From Bacteroidia bacterium (GTDB lineage Bacteria > Bacteroidota > Bacteroidia > Bacteroidales > Azobacteroidaceae): a stretch of 12,854 nucleotides of DNA. The notes under the pieces are model-generated. The model saw nothing but the letters and a program-made list of their open reading frames with translations, made no database searches and was not told the origin of the DNA. Positions 1 to 7,821 of the stretch are shown here, piece by piece. Both the position numbers and the translations under genes were made by a program. Location: NCBI GenBank assembly GCA_025996815.1, contig BNTT01000079.1, forward strand, positions 1 to 12,854, written 5' to 3'. The stretch's first letter is position 1. Each line of letters opens with the position of its first letter.

Positions 1-2066
1 TCCAAATCGGAGTATTCGTATCTTCTTCCCGAAGTTTTGAAATTGTAGTAGTTTGGCACTTGCCCCACGTGTTGCGGGAAAGTAACCGGCAAGCGTCCGG
101 CGGGATTGTAGTCGCCGAAAAGGACATCTGCCGTGGCGTAGCCACCCTCCTGCCCCGGTAGCCAATTCACTAAGATAGCCGCCGTTTTTTCGGCAGCATA
201 CGACAGGTCGTATGCCCTGCCGGATTGCAGCACCAGAACGACCGGTTTGCCGGTGGTGCAAACGGCTTCCAGCATCTCTTGTTGATGTCCCTGCAAAATG
301 AGCGTTGCCAAATCGTGGTTTTCGCCGGAAGTGTTTTTCATTCCCTGATAGGATTCACTCGTAGAGCAGTCGCCCAGCACCATCACCACCACATCGGATT
401 TTTTTACGGCTTCCAACACCTTGGGCAAATTGTAAGTGGTTTTATCGAAAAAATCGCACCCTTTTTCGTACCAAACTTTTGTGTTCTTGCCCACGGCAGC
501 CTTGATGCCGGTCAATACGGATTTGAGTTGCCCTTCCTGCAATTTGGGCGTATAGTCGCCCGGCTGCAAATTGTCGGCACCCGGACCAATGACGGCGATA
601 TTGGCAATGGTTTTATTCAGCGGGAGAATATTGTTCCTGTTGCACAACAGCACGATGGATTCGCGGGCAACCTGCCGCGCCAATTCGCGATGTTCCGCAC
701 TGTTCCAACCCGGATAGATGGTATTCCAGTCCAAAGATTTGGCGGGATTGTGTTCAAAAAGTCCGTTGCCAAACATCACGCGCAACATACTTGCACACAC
801 TCGGTCTAAGTTTTTCATATCAATCCGCCCGTCTTTGGCGGCTTCAATCACGGATTTGTCTTTATAGACATCCCCGCAGTTGGTGGCGATGCCGGCGGCT
901 AATGCCTGATTGGCAGCCTCCACATAGTCCTGAGCGGTGTAATGCTTGCGTGCCGTGAGATTGCCAAGTGCACCGCAATCGCTCACAATAAATCCGTTAA
1001 AACCCCATTCTTCCCGCAATATCCCTTGCAGCAATTCCTTGCTCTTGGCAATAGGAACGCCGAGATAGTCGGAATATGCCATCATAACGGATTGGCAGTC
1101 GTAAGTTTTAATCGCGTGGCGGAAAGGCACTAAATGGATTTCCCTGATTTCGCGTTCCGAAAGCCCGATGTCGTGCGAATCGCGCCCGCCGAGGGGTGCG
1201 CCGTGAATGGCAAAGTGCTTTGGCGTGGTATATAGCCCTTTGGATTGGTAGCCCTTAATCCACGCGCCGCCCATTTGGGAAACCAGCACAGGGTCTTCGC
1301 CGTAGGTCTCTTCCATTCGCCCCCAGCGCGGGTCTTGTGCCACGTCCAACACCGGCGACCACGCCTGCAACGTGTGGGCAGCCAATGTTTCATCGCCAAT
1401 CGTGGCGGCGGCGGTTTCAATCAATTTCTTATTCCAAGTGGCACCCATACCGATGGCTTGCGGGAAAATCGTGGCACCGCTGCCATAAGAAAATCCGTGC
1501 ACTGCCTCCACCTTATTCATAAAAGGAACACCGAGATGCGGAATACCGGGAATCCCCCACCCTTCGCGCAACAATTCCATCTTGTCGGCAGGGGTCATCG
1601 CGGCTAAAAGCAACTGCACGCGCGCTTCTGTCGGCAAAGCGGCGTTCATCCACGGCTGCGCCATACCTGCCACGCCCGTCAGAAGCTCGCCTACCATTGT
1701 ATCCACAGTTTTCTCGACCTGCAAAACAGTCAATTCGGCAAAGTTGAACGTCTTTTTCGTTACTAATTGAACGTGCGCACCGTATTTGGGCGGAAAATTC
1801 AATGTGAATTTCTTTTTGTCGCCGGAAACGGTGTATTTGACCGCTTCGCCCCAATTCATCGGGTCGTAAGACACGTAGATGCTGATGTTGTCGGAAATGT
1901 CCTTTTTCGACAGGTTGCCTGTCGAAAAGACAATCCCGTTCACATCGCCGGGGTCTTGCAAGTTAATCACCAAGGGCACCGAATTAGAAACCGTGCCTTT
2001 CTGCTGCGCAAATACGGTGGCATTTGCCCAAATGAGCGCAAAGAAAATTAAAAATGTTTTTTTCAT
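1..2066 (-). CDS. GH3 family beta-glycosidase with N-terminal beta-sandwich-like domain, partial (C-terminus beyond left edge)
   Basis: The frame is open for 688 codons from ATG at 2066 to the window edge. Residues 1-20 form a signal peptide ending VFA before QQK. Residues about 30-118 resemble a discoidin-like (F5/8 type C) beta-sandwich. The GH3 barrel follows from about 145: FPQAIGMGATWN (201-212), DPRWGR (245-250), EETYGEDP (252-259), KHF (283-285) and GFIVSDCGA (358-366), in which D363 is the expected catalytic nucleophile. The second GH3 domain starts near 466 (ARESIVLL, IAVIGPGAD). E571 or E582 is the likely acid/base, but I cannot choose between them. The end GRRYEY (680-685) normally precedes a fibronectin-III-like domain, so perhaps 100 or more residues are missing. 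The SDC form of the nucleophile motif occurs in xylosidase/glucosidase-like GH3 enzymes; exact sugar specificity is unknown. It lies 23 nt after the GH2 gene and is probably co-transcribed. Likely periplasmic or surface hydrolysis of oligosaccharides. Confidence 0.92.
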   Translation of the reverse strand, partial: MKKTFLIFFALIWANATVFAQQKGTVSNSVPLVINLQDPGDVNGIVFSTGNLSKKDISDNISIYVSYDPMNWGEAVKYTVSGDKKKFTLNFPPKYGAHVQLVTKKTFNFAELTVLQVEKTVDTMVGELLTGVAGMAQPWMNAALPTEARVQLLLAAMTPADKMELLREGWGIPGIPHLGVPFMNKVEAVHGFSYGSGATIFPQAIGMGATWNKKLIETAAATIGDETLAAHTLQAWSPVLDVAQDPRWGRMEETYGEDPVLVSQMGGAWIKGYQSKGLYTTPKHFAIHGAPLGGRDSHDIGLSEREIREIHLVPFRHAIKTYDCQSVMMAYSDYLGVPIAKSKELLQGILREEWGFNGFIVSDCGALGNLTARKHYTAQDYVEAANQALAAGIATNCGDVYKDKSVIEAAKDGRIDMKNLDRVCASMLRVMFGNGLFEHNPAKSLDWNTIYPGWNSAEHRELARQVARESIVLLCNRNNILPLNKTIANIAVIGPGADNLQPGDYTPKLQEGQLKSVLTGIKAAVGKNTKVWYEKGCDFFDKTTYNLPKVLEAVKKSDVVVMVLGDCSTSESYQGMKNTSGENHDLATLILQGHQQEMLEAVCTTGKPVVLVLQSGRAYDLSYAAEKTAAILVNWLPGQEGGYATADVLFGDYNPAGRLPVTFPQHVGQVPNYYNFKTSGRRYEYSDL
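191..222. repeat. Intragenic inverted repeat in the GH3 gene (9+5 bp stem)
   Basis: GCATACGAC (196-204) is perfectly complementary to GTCGTATGC (207-215) across a 2-base centre. After a CC bulge at 216-217, TGCCG (218-222) pairs with CGGCA (191-195). It lies within the codons for GRAYDLSYAA near residue 620 of the GH3 protein. Function unknown. Confidence 0.5.
1904..1928. repeat. Intragenic perfect inverted repeat in the GH3 gene (11-bp stem, 3-base loop)
   Basis: TTTTCGACAGG (1904-1914) and CCTGTCGAAAA (1918-1928) are exact reverse complements around TTG. It lies in the codons for residues about 46-54, inside the N-terminal beta-sandwich-like domain, 140 nt after the GH3 start. It could be an mRNA structure that affects translation, or chance. 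Confidence 0.55.
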
Positions 2067-2089
2067 ATCTCTATTTTTTTTATTAAATT

Positions 2090-4987
2090 TTATTCAACCG
2101 GACCATCCAAAAGCAGATTGTGCTCTTTGCCCAAATCCTTTTGTGCTCGATTTTTCGTGTTGCTCCACTTGATTTCCATAACTGACAATAAATTTCGCCA
2201 GAAAGTGATGTATTCCGGCGCATCGGGGCGATAATCCAGCGTGGAGAACACCAAAGTAGCCTTTCCCCAAGGATAGGTGACCAAAGCCGCTCCCGCCGGT
2301 TTTTCCAAATGCTCGTATAGCACCACTTGCGCACATTTCCGGTTTTCCGCTTGCTCGTTGAATAGCGACCAGTCCACATTGGATGCCGCGAGCACCACAT
2401 TTCCTTTTTCCACCAACGTACCGGCAAGTCCCTGCTTGATAATTTGGCGGTCGCCTTTCACTTCTGCAAAATACAAATCCGGCAGGCTGAAATAGTGTCC
2501 CCATTCCGTAGCCGGATTGTTGTCAAGAGAAGTTGCCCGGCGGTTAGTGGTTTCCAAACTTAACGGCAGCAAAGCGGTTTTGAGCACGTCGGCGAGTGGT
2601 TTGTCCGCTAAGAACATCCAGATAATGCCTCCTTCTTTTTTCAGCGTTTGCAAAGGTTTTTGGATGGCTGCACATTGTTGGGCTGTAACATTTTCCGCAT
2701 CCACAATTAACACCTTTTGGGTGGGTTTTTCCGAAAAGTCAATCCCGATATTTGCGAGTTTATTATACAATTCATTCCCTTTTTCTCCAACAAAATACGC
2801 CTGATTGTAACGGCTTGGTATCACCGGCTTTTCCGGAAGGATGTGCTCCTTGTAGGTATCCCACGGGGACGCTGCCGGAGCATTTTTGCGTAATGCTGCC
2901 TGCAACGCTTCAAACATCGGCAACGGTCGATATAACGGCAGAGAAGGGTCTAAACCCGGATTGAAAGTCGTAACATAAGGCGGGATTCGCTCGTATTGAT
3001 AGCCGGGTTTACCCTCTTCGTAGGGCTTCCCCGCAAAAATGCCGTCCTGCAAATTGGGCAAACGGGAATAATCGGAATAGCCGAGATTCAGATGCTCGAT
3101 GCCAAACCAACTGACTTCGGAAGGCGAATAATACGACAGATGGGGCAACGCCATTTGCGCCGTATTTTGATAGACATCAACGGCTAAGGCTTCGCTTCGC
3201 CCGCGATAGGACCGGAAAGCTGCATCGCCCGCGAAAGGATACAACTGAATGGGGCGACCATAGTACGTGGCACCGGATTCGCCCACAATCAAGGGTTTAT
3301 GAAGATTTTCCGGTAGGTCTTTCAAATTCAAGCCGTGACCAAAATGCTTGCTCCAAACCGGCAGTTGTCCGTCCATATCGCGGTCGCCGTCCAAAGTGAT
3401 GAAATCGCGTGTCGTGTCGAATTGCTTGACGGAAAGTGCCAGTTTGACTAATTGCGCATCCCAGCGGTCGGAAACATCTTTTTCGGGCTTATTCAACAGG
3501 GCGATGGCAAACATTTCATTGCCTGCGCTCCAGCCGACCACCGACGGATGGTTGCGGTCGCGGAGGATAAGCCTTTTCAGATGCTCGTGCGACCGTTCCC
3601 AAGTTATATCTTCTTCCAGATTGAGGCGGATGGAACTGCCAAACAGGGCGGTTTCGTCCAACACCATCAAGCCCATCTCATCGGCAAGGTCGTAATACAC
3701 ACGCGACCAGGGCTGCGCGTGAGGGCGCACCGCATTGCCGCCAAAATCTTTAATCATCTGATACCACGCGTAGGCGAAACGCCGCGAACAGATATAGGCA
3801 CTGAACGGATGCTGAATATCGCCGAAACATTGGATTTTTTTGCCGTTCAAATGAAACTCATCCCCCACAATCGTAAATTGCCGCCAACCAAATCGGGTGG
3901 CTTTGATGTCGCAGGTCTGCTTTTGAGCCTTCGCGTGAAGCAACAAGGTATATAAATTCGGAGCATCCGGCGACCATGTTTTTAGTGCCGAACCCACTTT
4001 GGTGGTGATGTGAACGGTTTTTGTTTCACCCGCATTCACCTCTATCGGCTTGGCAAGCGCAATGTTTAAAACCTCTTCACCCAAATGCCAGCGAATGGTG
4101 TAGGGATTGCCTTCATTGTCATTGAGCCACTCCTGCACACTTCCTGCCAAGTCCAATTTCTGCTTTTTATTGGTTTGGTTGGTAATTTGAAGTTCAACTT
4201 CCAACTCATTTTGAGAAAGCCAAGGTTTGATGAACACGTTGGTAATGCGAATGTCGGGCACGGCAAACAAAAACACATCCTGCCAAATACCAATCAAATC
4301 GTCGGTATTGGAGCCGGTCGGGTAAGTAGCACCAAAATATTTATACTTGGGATGTTTTTTGTCGAACAAGCGGCTATGACGCAAGCCAACTCTGATTTCA
4401 TTGGCACCATCCGGCTGAATCGCCTCGGTAATATCCGCCTCAAAGGGCAGGTGGGCATCAAAATTGCGGGCGACCTCTTTGCCGTTCAACAAAACCACAC
4501 ATTCACCGGCAACTGCTTCAAAATGCAGGAGCAAGCGTTTGTTTTTCCACCCTTCCGGCAAAATCAATTGCTTTTTCAGCCACGCCATACGGGCACCGTC
4601 CCAATGCTTCGGATAGCTCGGATAATAAACGGAACTTGGGGCATACGGAAAGTCCGTGCCTTCGCCCACATTATTCCCACTACCCCAATTATTGACATTG
4701 ACAGGGGAAGGAATTTTTATCCGTGTCGTTTCCCATTTTCCGGGCAATGGCAACGGCAATTCGGGCGCAACACCCGTCCCGCTTTCCCAAGAAGAGGGAA
4801 CAGGCATAATCTGCAAATCCCAAAAACCATTCAGGCAAATTTCTTCGCGATATGGTGCTTCCTGTGGAATAGTCAACCCTTCCGCAGGGGAAAAATCGCC
4901 ATCGAAACGAATGCCTTGCGCCAAACCGGAGGGAATAGCAAAAAGAAGGCAACATACCAAACTTCCGACATTTAAATGTGTTTTCAT
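2090..4987 (-). CDS. GH2 family glycoside hydrolase (beta-galactosidase/mannosidase/glucuronidase-like), secreted
   Basis: The product is 965 aa, starting at ATG 4987 with a signal peptide (about 1-24, ending GLAQ). Domain order: an N-terminal galactose-binding-like sandwich (about 50-245, with CLNGFWDLQI at 51-60 and GIWQDVFLF at 233-241), an Ig-like sandwich (about 247-365), then the TIM barrel (about 370-690). RNHPSVVGWSAGNE ends at the predicted acid/base E491, and KPLIVGESG contains the predicted nucleophile E570, so both GH2 catalytic glutamates are present. Residues about 755-940 (QKVLIVDAEN, then GGIIWMF) look like a Rossmann or glutamine-amidotransferase-like module that some GH2 enzymes carry at the C-terminus. 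The retaining exo-glycosidase mechanism is family knowledge. The sugar is not decided by the sequence; beta-mannose or beta-galactose would suit GH92 neighbours. It starts 10 nt after the GH92 gene and ends 23 nt before GH3, in the middle of the operon. Confidence 0.92.
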   Translation of the reverse strand: MKTHLNVGSLVCCLLFAIPSGLAQGIRFDGDFSPAEGLTIPQEAPYREEICLNGFWDLQIMPVPSSWESGTGVAPELPLPLPGKWETTRIKIPSPVNVNNWGSGNNVGEGTDFPYAPSSVYYPSYPKHWDGARMAWLKKQLILPEGWKNKRLLLHFEAVAGECVVLLNGKEVARNFDAHLPFEADITEAIQPDGANEIRVGLRHSRLFDKKHPKYKYFGATYPTGSNTDDLIGIWQDVFLFAVPDIRITNVFIKPWLSQNELEVELQITNQTNKKQKLDLAGSVQEWLNDNEGNPYTIRWHLGEEVLNIALAKPIEVNAGETKTVHITTKVGSALKTWSPDAPNLYTLLLHAKAQKQTCDIKATRFGWRQFTIVGDEFHLNGKKIQCFGDIQHPFSAYICSRRFAYAWYQMIKDFGGNAVRPHAQPWSRVYYDLADEMGLMVLDETALFGSSIRLNLEEDITWERSHEHLKRLILRDRNHPSVVGWSAGNEMFAIALLNKPEKDVSDRWDAQLVKLALSVKQFDTTRDFITLDGDRDMDGQLPVWSKHFGHGLNLKDLPENLHKPLIVGESGATYYGRPIQLYPFAGDAAFRSYRGRSEALAVDVYQNTAQMALPHLSYYSPSEVSWFGIEHLNLGYSDYSRLPNLQDGIFAGKPYEEGKPGYQYERIPPYVTTFNPGLDPSLPLYRPLPMFEALQAALRKNAPAASPWDTYKEHILPEKPVIPSRYNQAYFVGEKGNELYNKLANIGIDFSEKPTQKVLIVDAENVTAQQCAAIQKPLQTLKKEGGIIWMFLADKPLADVLKTALLPLSLETTNRRATSLDNNPATEWGHYFSLPDLYFAEVKGDRQIIKQGLAGTLVEKGNVVLAASNVDWSLFNEQAENRKCAQVVLYEHLEKPAGAALVTYPWGKATLVFSTLDYRPDAPEYITFWRNLLSVMEIKWSNTKNRAQKDLGKEHNLLLDGPVE

Positions 4988-4997
4988 TTTTTATTAT

Positions 4998-7217
4998 TTA
5001 ATTAATTGATTCTGCCGACGGCGGAACATTTTCCGGCGCAGCACCCCAATTTTTATTCGCTTTGTCGCCCATCACCAGCACCAATTTGCCGCCATTGATG
5101 ATGTCTTCTTGCGCAAACCACGGCTTGTTCCATTCCACGCCGTTCAAAGTAGCCGATTGAATGTATTTGTTCGTCTCGGAGGTGTTTGGCGCATCAATTT
5201 CAAAGACTTTTCCGTTGCTTAATTTCACTTTGATGTTTCGGAAGACGGGGCTGCCGATGTTGTAGGTGGGCGACCCCGGCGTGACCGGATAGAAGCCCAT
5301 CGACGAGAAGACTACGAATGCCGACATTCCGCCGCCGTCTTCGTCGCCCGGAACGCCCATCAAATCGTTGCGATACCACTGTTTCAGCAGTGTGCGAATG
5401 CGCTTTTGGGTCATCCACGGCTGCCCTGCGTAGTTATACAGGTAGGGAATGTGGAACGAAGGTTCGTTTGCCATCGAAAATTGACCTACATTGCCGGTTT
5501 GGTCGGGCAGTTGCGCGTAAAATTCAAACTTGCTTTTGCCTAACGGTTTTTGGAAAGTTTTATTCATATTGTCGGCAAACTTTTCGGACGAACCCATCAG
5601 TTGGATTAAGTCTGCGGGGTTGTGAGGCACATCCCAACGGTAAGTATAGGCATTGTTTTCGTCGTAGTAGTTGCGCGCACCCTGTCCGCCGGAGAAAATG
5701 TAGTCGAACGGCTCAATGAAATCCCCTTTTATATCTTTCGGGTGGAAAAAGCCCGTTTCGGTATTGTAGAGATTGCGATAGTTGTGCGAAGCATTAAGGA
5801 AACGGTGATAATCATCGTCGTGCCCCAACTGCTTTGCTATCTGCGCCAGACACCAATGGTCGTAACTTGTGCCGAGTGTTACTGCCACCGGTTGCCGCTT
5901 TTCTCCCGGATTCACGGCGGCGATATATTCCTTTTCGCCGTCTTTGATGGCAGGGAAATAGCCTTTTTCGTGGTAAAAGACATCCAATTCGGTGTTTGGC
6001 AACTTCGTCCACGGCAGGAAAGATTTTTCTGTCAGTGCCTTTTTGCAGGCGATGTAGGCTGCCTCCAAGTCAAAGCCTGTCAAGCCTTTGCAATAAGCAT
6101 CCCAGATGACGGCTACGGCGTGATTGCCGTTCATACGGTGGCTGTCGCCCGTGATTTCGGGGAAAGTGGGCATCCAGCCGTCTTTCGCCTGTTGCGCCAT
6201 ACGGATGTAGGACTTTATCATATCCGTTTCCCTTTCCGCTTCAATCAATACCCGCAGGGGGTGGGCGGCGCGGTAGGTGTCCCAAATCCAATCATCGGTG
6301 TAAAAGGGAACGCCCTCGTCGTTATGCACCGTTTGGTCGGTTGCCGAATAGTATCTGCCGTCTTCGGAAATGCAAATCATTCGCTCATACACCCGATAGA
6401 GGGACGTGTAGAATACCGTTTTGTCGTTGTCGCAATCGCCCGACACTTCAATTTTGCTCAAAGCCGCGTTCCATTCTTTGCGTCCGGCAGCTGCAATTTC
6501 ATCCACGCTATAGGTGTTGATTTCCCGCTTGAGATTTTTTTCAGCCTGCGCCTCGTCAATAAACGAAATGCCGTAGCGGAGGTTGATTTGCTTGCTGTTG
6601 AACGTCAAAACGCAGGCATCGTTCGCGCCTGACGAAGTGAGCCGCTCTGCGCGAGCAATGGGCTGCTCGGCTTCCAGATAAACATAAATAGTGGTGGGAC
6701 CGCCGTTGATAAGTTGATAACCGGATATGCCTGTGGGCGTTTGTGTCAGTTTCCCGTTGCGCGAATTAATGATGATTTGATTCGTTGCGTCGTTCTGAAA
6801 CGTGATGGCATATATCCCTGCTTGATGCGAAGGCGCATAATCGACCTGAATATTGTCTTCATCCAGATAGACGGAATAGCGATAAGGCGCGACCTGCTCA
6901 TTGTCGTAGGTGTAGCGCACCACGCTCGGGAGATTGTCTTTCGTCCCGCTCACGGGGCTGATATTAAACGCCGAACTACCCCTGTGGCTTGTTACAGCCA
7001 CAGGCAAACCGTTTATCAGGTCGCTCGTATAATCGGAGCGTTCGGGATAGACACGCAGCATACTGTTGGGCAGATGCACGGTCGGATAGGTTGGCACCAA
7101 AAGGTGACTGATATTACCCATATAGGGATTTACATACTCAACGGGCGACTTTGCCGCCTTGCTGCATCCACACAATGCGGATGCCAAAATAAAAGAAGGA
7201 AGAATGTACTTTTTCAT
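4998..7217 (-). CDS. GH92 family alpha-mannosidase-like lipoprotein (divergent subgroup)
   Basis: The product is 739 aa. ATG at 7217 is followed by a lipoprotein signal peptide with lipobox LCGC; C18 would be lipidated. No run of acidic residues follows the cysteine, so a surface-export signal is not obvious. The GH92 N-terminal sandwich begins at EYVNPYMGN (27-35), and the (alpha/alpha)6 barrel includes WDTYRAAHPL (312-321), NGNHAVAVIWDAYCKG (364-379), the ANEPSFH motif with predicted catalytic acid E585, and GDEDGGGMSAF (624-634), in which D625/D627 match the family's base/metal region. GH92 enzymes are calcium-dependent inverting exo-alpha-mannosidases. The N-terminus departs from the usual GSGGHGH-type loop seen in the other GH92 gene here (VPTYPTVHLPN instead), so linkage specificity may differ. 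It is first in the operon with GH2 and GH3, and its promoter carries the repeat array at 7271-7303. Confidence 0.93.
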   Translation of the reverse strand: MKKYILPSFILASALCGCSKAAKSPVEYVNPYMGNISHLLVPTYPTVHLPNSMLRVYPERSDYTSDLINGLPVAVTSHRGSSAFNISPVSGTKDNLPSVVRYTYDNEQVAPYRYSVYLDEDNIQVDYAPSHQAGIYAITFQNDATNQIIINSRNGKLTQTPTGISGYQLINGGPTTIYVYLEAEQPIARAERLTSSGANDACVLTFNSKQINLRYGISFIDEAQAEKNLKREINTYSVDEIAAAGRKEWNAALSKIEVSGDCDNDKTVFYTSLYRVYERMICISEDGRYYSATDQTVHNDEGVPFYTDDWIWDTYRAAHPLRVLIEAERETDMIKSYIRMAQQAKDGWMPTFPEITGDSHRMNGNHAVAVIWDAYCKGLTGFDLEAAYIACKKALTEKSFLPWTKLPNTELDVFYHEKGYFPAIKDGEKEYIAAVNPGEKRQPVAVTLGTSYDHWCLAQIAKQLGHDDDYHRFLNASHNYRNLYNTETGFFHPKDIKGDFIEPFDYIFSGGQGARNYYDENNAYTYRWDVPHNPADLIQLMGSSEKFADNMNKTFQKPLGKSKFEFYAQLPDQTGNVGQFSMANEPSFHIPYLYNYAGQPWMTQKRIRTLLKQWYRNDLMGVPGDEDGGGMSAFVVFSSMGFYPVTPGSPTYNIGSPVFRNIKVKLSNGKVFEIDAPNTSETNKYIQSATLNGVEWNKPWFAQEDIINGGKLVLVMGDKANKNWGAAPENVPPSAESIN
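6981..7004. repeat. Intragenic inverted repeat in the GH92 gene (9-bp stem, 6-base loop)
   Basis: CCTGTGGCT (6981-6989) and AGCCACAGG (6996-7004) are exact reverse complements around a six-base loop. It lies in the codons for PVAVTSHRG (residues 72-80), about 210 nt into the GH92 gene. No T-run follows, so it is not a terminator. Confidence 0.45.
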
Positions 7218-7257
7218 TTTTTTAATAATTTACTTTGATAAACTTTGTTTTTTACTG

Positions 7258-7265
7258 CAAATGTA
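7258..7265 (-). promoter_or_regulatory. Bacteroidota -7 promoter element (TACATTTG) for the GH92-GH2-GH3 operon
   Basis: TACATTTG on the minus strand fits TAnnTTTG and lies 40 nt before the ATG at 7217. The 7218-7257 leader is A/T-rich, with no Shine-Dalgarno sequence. A clear TTG -33 box is absent, and the repeat array lies in its place. Confidence 0.65.
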
Positions 7266-7270
7266 CATTT

Positions 7271-7303
7271 ACAGCCTTAATTATCGCTTAATTTTTCCTT
7301 AAT
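7271..7303 (-). promoter_or_regulatory. Three direct repeats, 11-bp period (ATTAAGG-type), upstream of the GH92-GH2-GH3 operon
   Basis: On the minus strand the units are ATTAAGGAAAA (7293-7303), ATTAAGCGATA (7282-7292) and ATTAAGGCTGT (7271-7281). The last begins 16 nt before the -7 box, exactly as at the esterase promoter. The first two units overlap the final codons and stop (7288-7290) of the beta-helix gene, so the sites serve as both coding and regulatory DNA. Confidence 0.65.
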
Positions 7304-7821
7304 ATGACGTCGAATGCGAAATAATTTGCAATAGTTGTATTTCCTTCCACAAGTGCCTCTTCCGCTTTTCCAATATAAATACCATACGCTCCATTGTTTT
7401 GCGCTAAATTATCTTTGACCGTTATTTTGCGCAAGCCGTCCATTTGGGTATCGAATGAAATACCGCTGGCATCATTCCCCTCCGTCAAGTTATTGATTAC
7501 CTGCACGTTTTCGCTTTCGGTACACCGGATGCCTGAAAGTTGGTTGCGCGCCGCTTCATTGCCTGTGATAATGACATTCCGAGCAAATGTCAGATTGATG
7601 CCGTTGCCCCAAGGGGACGTATCGAATCGGCTGTTTTGTACTTCGCAATTGTCCACATGGGATAGATGGAGGTTGTGATGAAAACCTGCACCGGGCACCA
7701 CACTTGCGCCGTTGTCGCTAAAATCGCAATGAATAACTTTTACGCCGGATGCACCCCAAACAGAGACACCGCTGCGTGTACAGTTTTGTACGGTAAGATT
7801 TTCAAAACGGATGTTTTTCAT
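7288..7821 (-). CDS. Right-handed beta-helix (pectate-lyase-like) protein, C-terminal fragment of a frameshifted gene
   Basis: A 177-aa reading frame begins at ATG 7821, four bases overlapping the stop of the preceding fragment (ATGA). It consists almost wholly of parallel beta-helix coils: repeated short V/I-x-N/D patterns such as ENLTVQNC, SGVSVWGASGVKVIHCDFSDNG, NNLTEGNDASGISF, VKDNLAQNNGAYGIYIG and VEGNTTIANY. There is no signal peptide, and the first residues fall inside a coil, so MKN is almost certainly internal. Reading this frame upstream gives ATDGQMKN, which joins naturally to ILFFA of fragment 7818-8312. The pair is therefore one gene interrupted by a small indel. Beta-helix proteins of this kind are polysaccharide lyases, GH28-like enzymes or non-catalytic binders; no catalytic residues can be assigned. 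Its last codons overlap the repeat array of the downstream GH92 promoter. Confidence 0.7.
   Translation of the reverse strand: MKNIRFENLTVQNCTRSGVSVWGASGVKVIHCDFSDNGASVVPGAGFHHNLHLSHVDNCEVQNSRFDTSPWGNGINLTFARNVIITGNEAARNQLSGIRCTESENVQVINNLTEGNDASGISFDTQMDGLRKITVKDNLAQNNGAYGIYIGKAEEALVEGNTTIANYFAFDVILRKN

Noticed and set aside
225..809. A His/Phe-rich 194-codon plus-strand frame opposite the GH3 gene
   Set aside because: The minus strand carries continuous GH3 sequence through this region; the odd amino-acid content is typical of an antisense shadow.
4085..4975. A 296-codon plus-strand open frame opposite the GH2 gene
   Set aside because: Same reasoning: GH2 motifs on the minus strand are complete, and this frame shows only composition-driven openness.
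5622..6632. A 336-codon plus-strand open frame opposite the GH92 lipoprotein gene
   Set aside because: It is antisense to a clearly conserved GH92 gene, has no recognisable domain, signal peptide or promoter, and is explained by the codon bias of the real strand.
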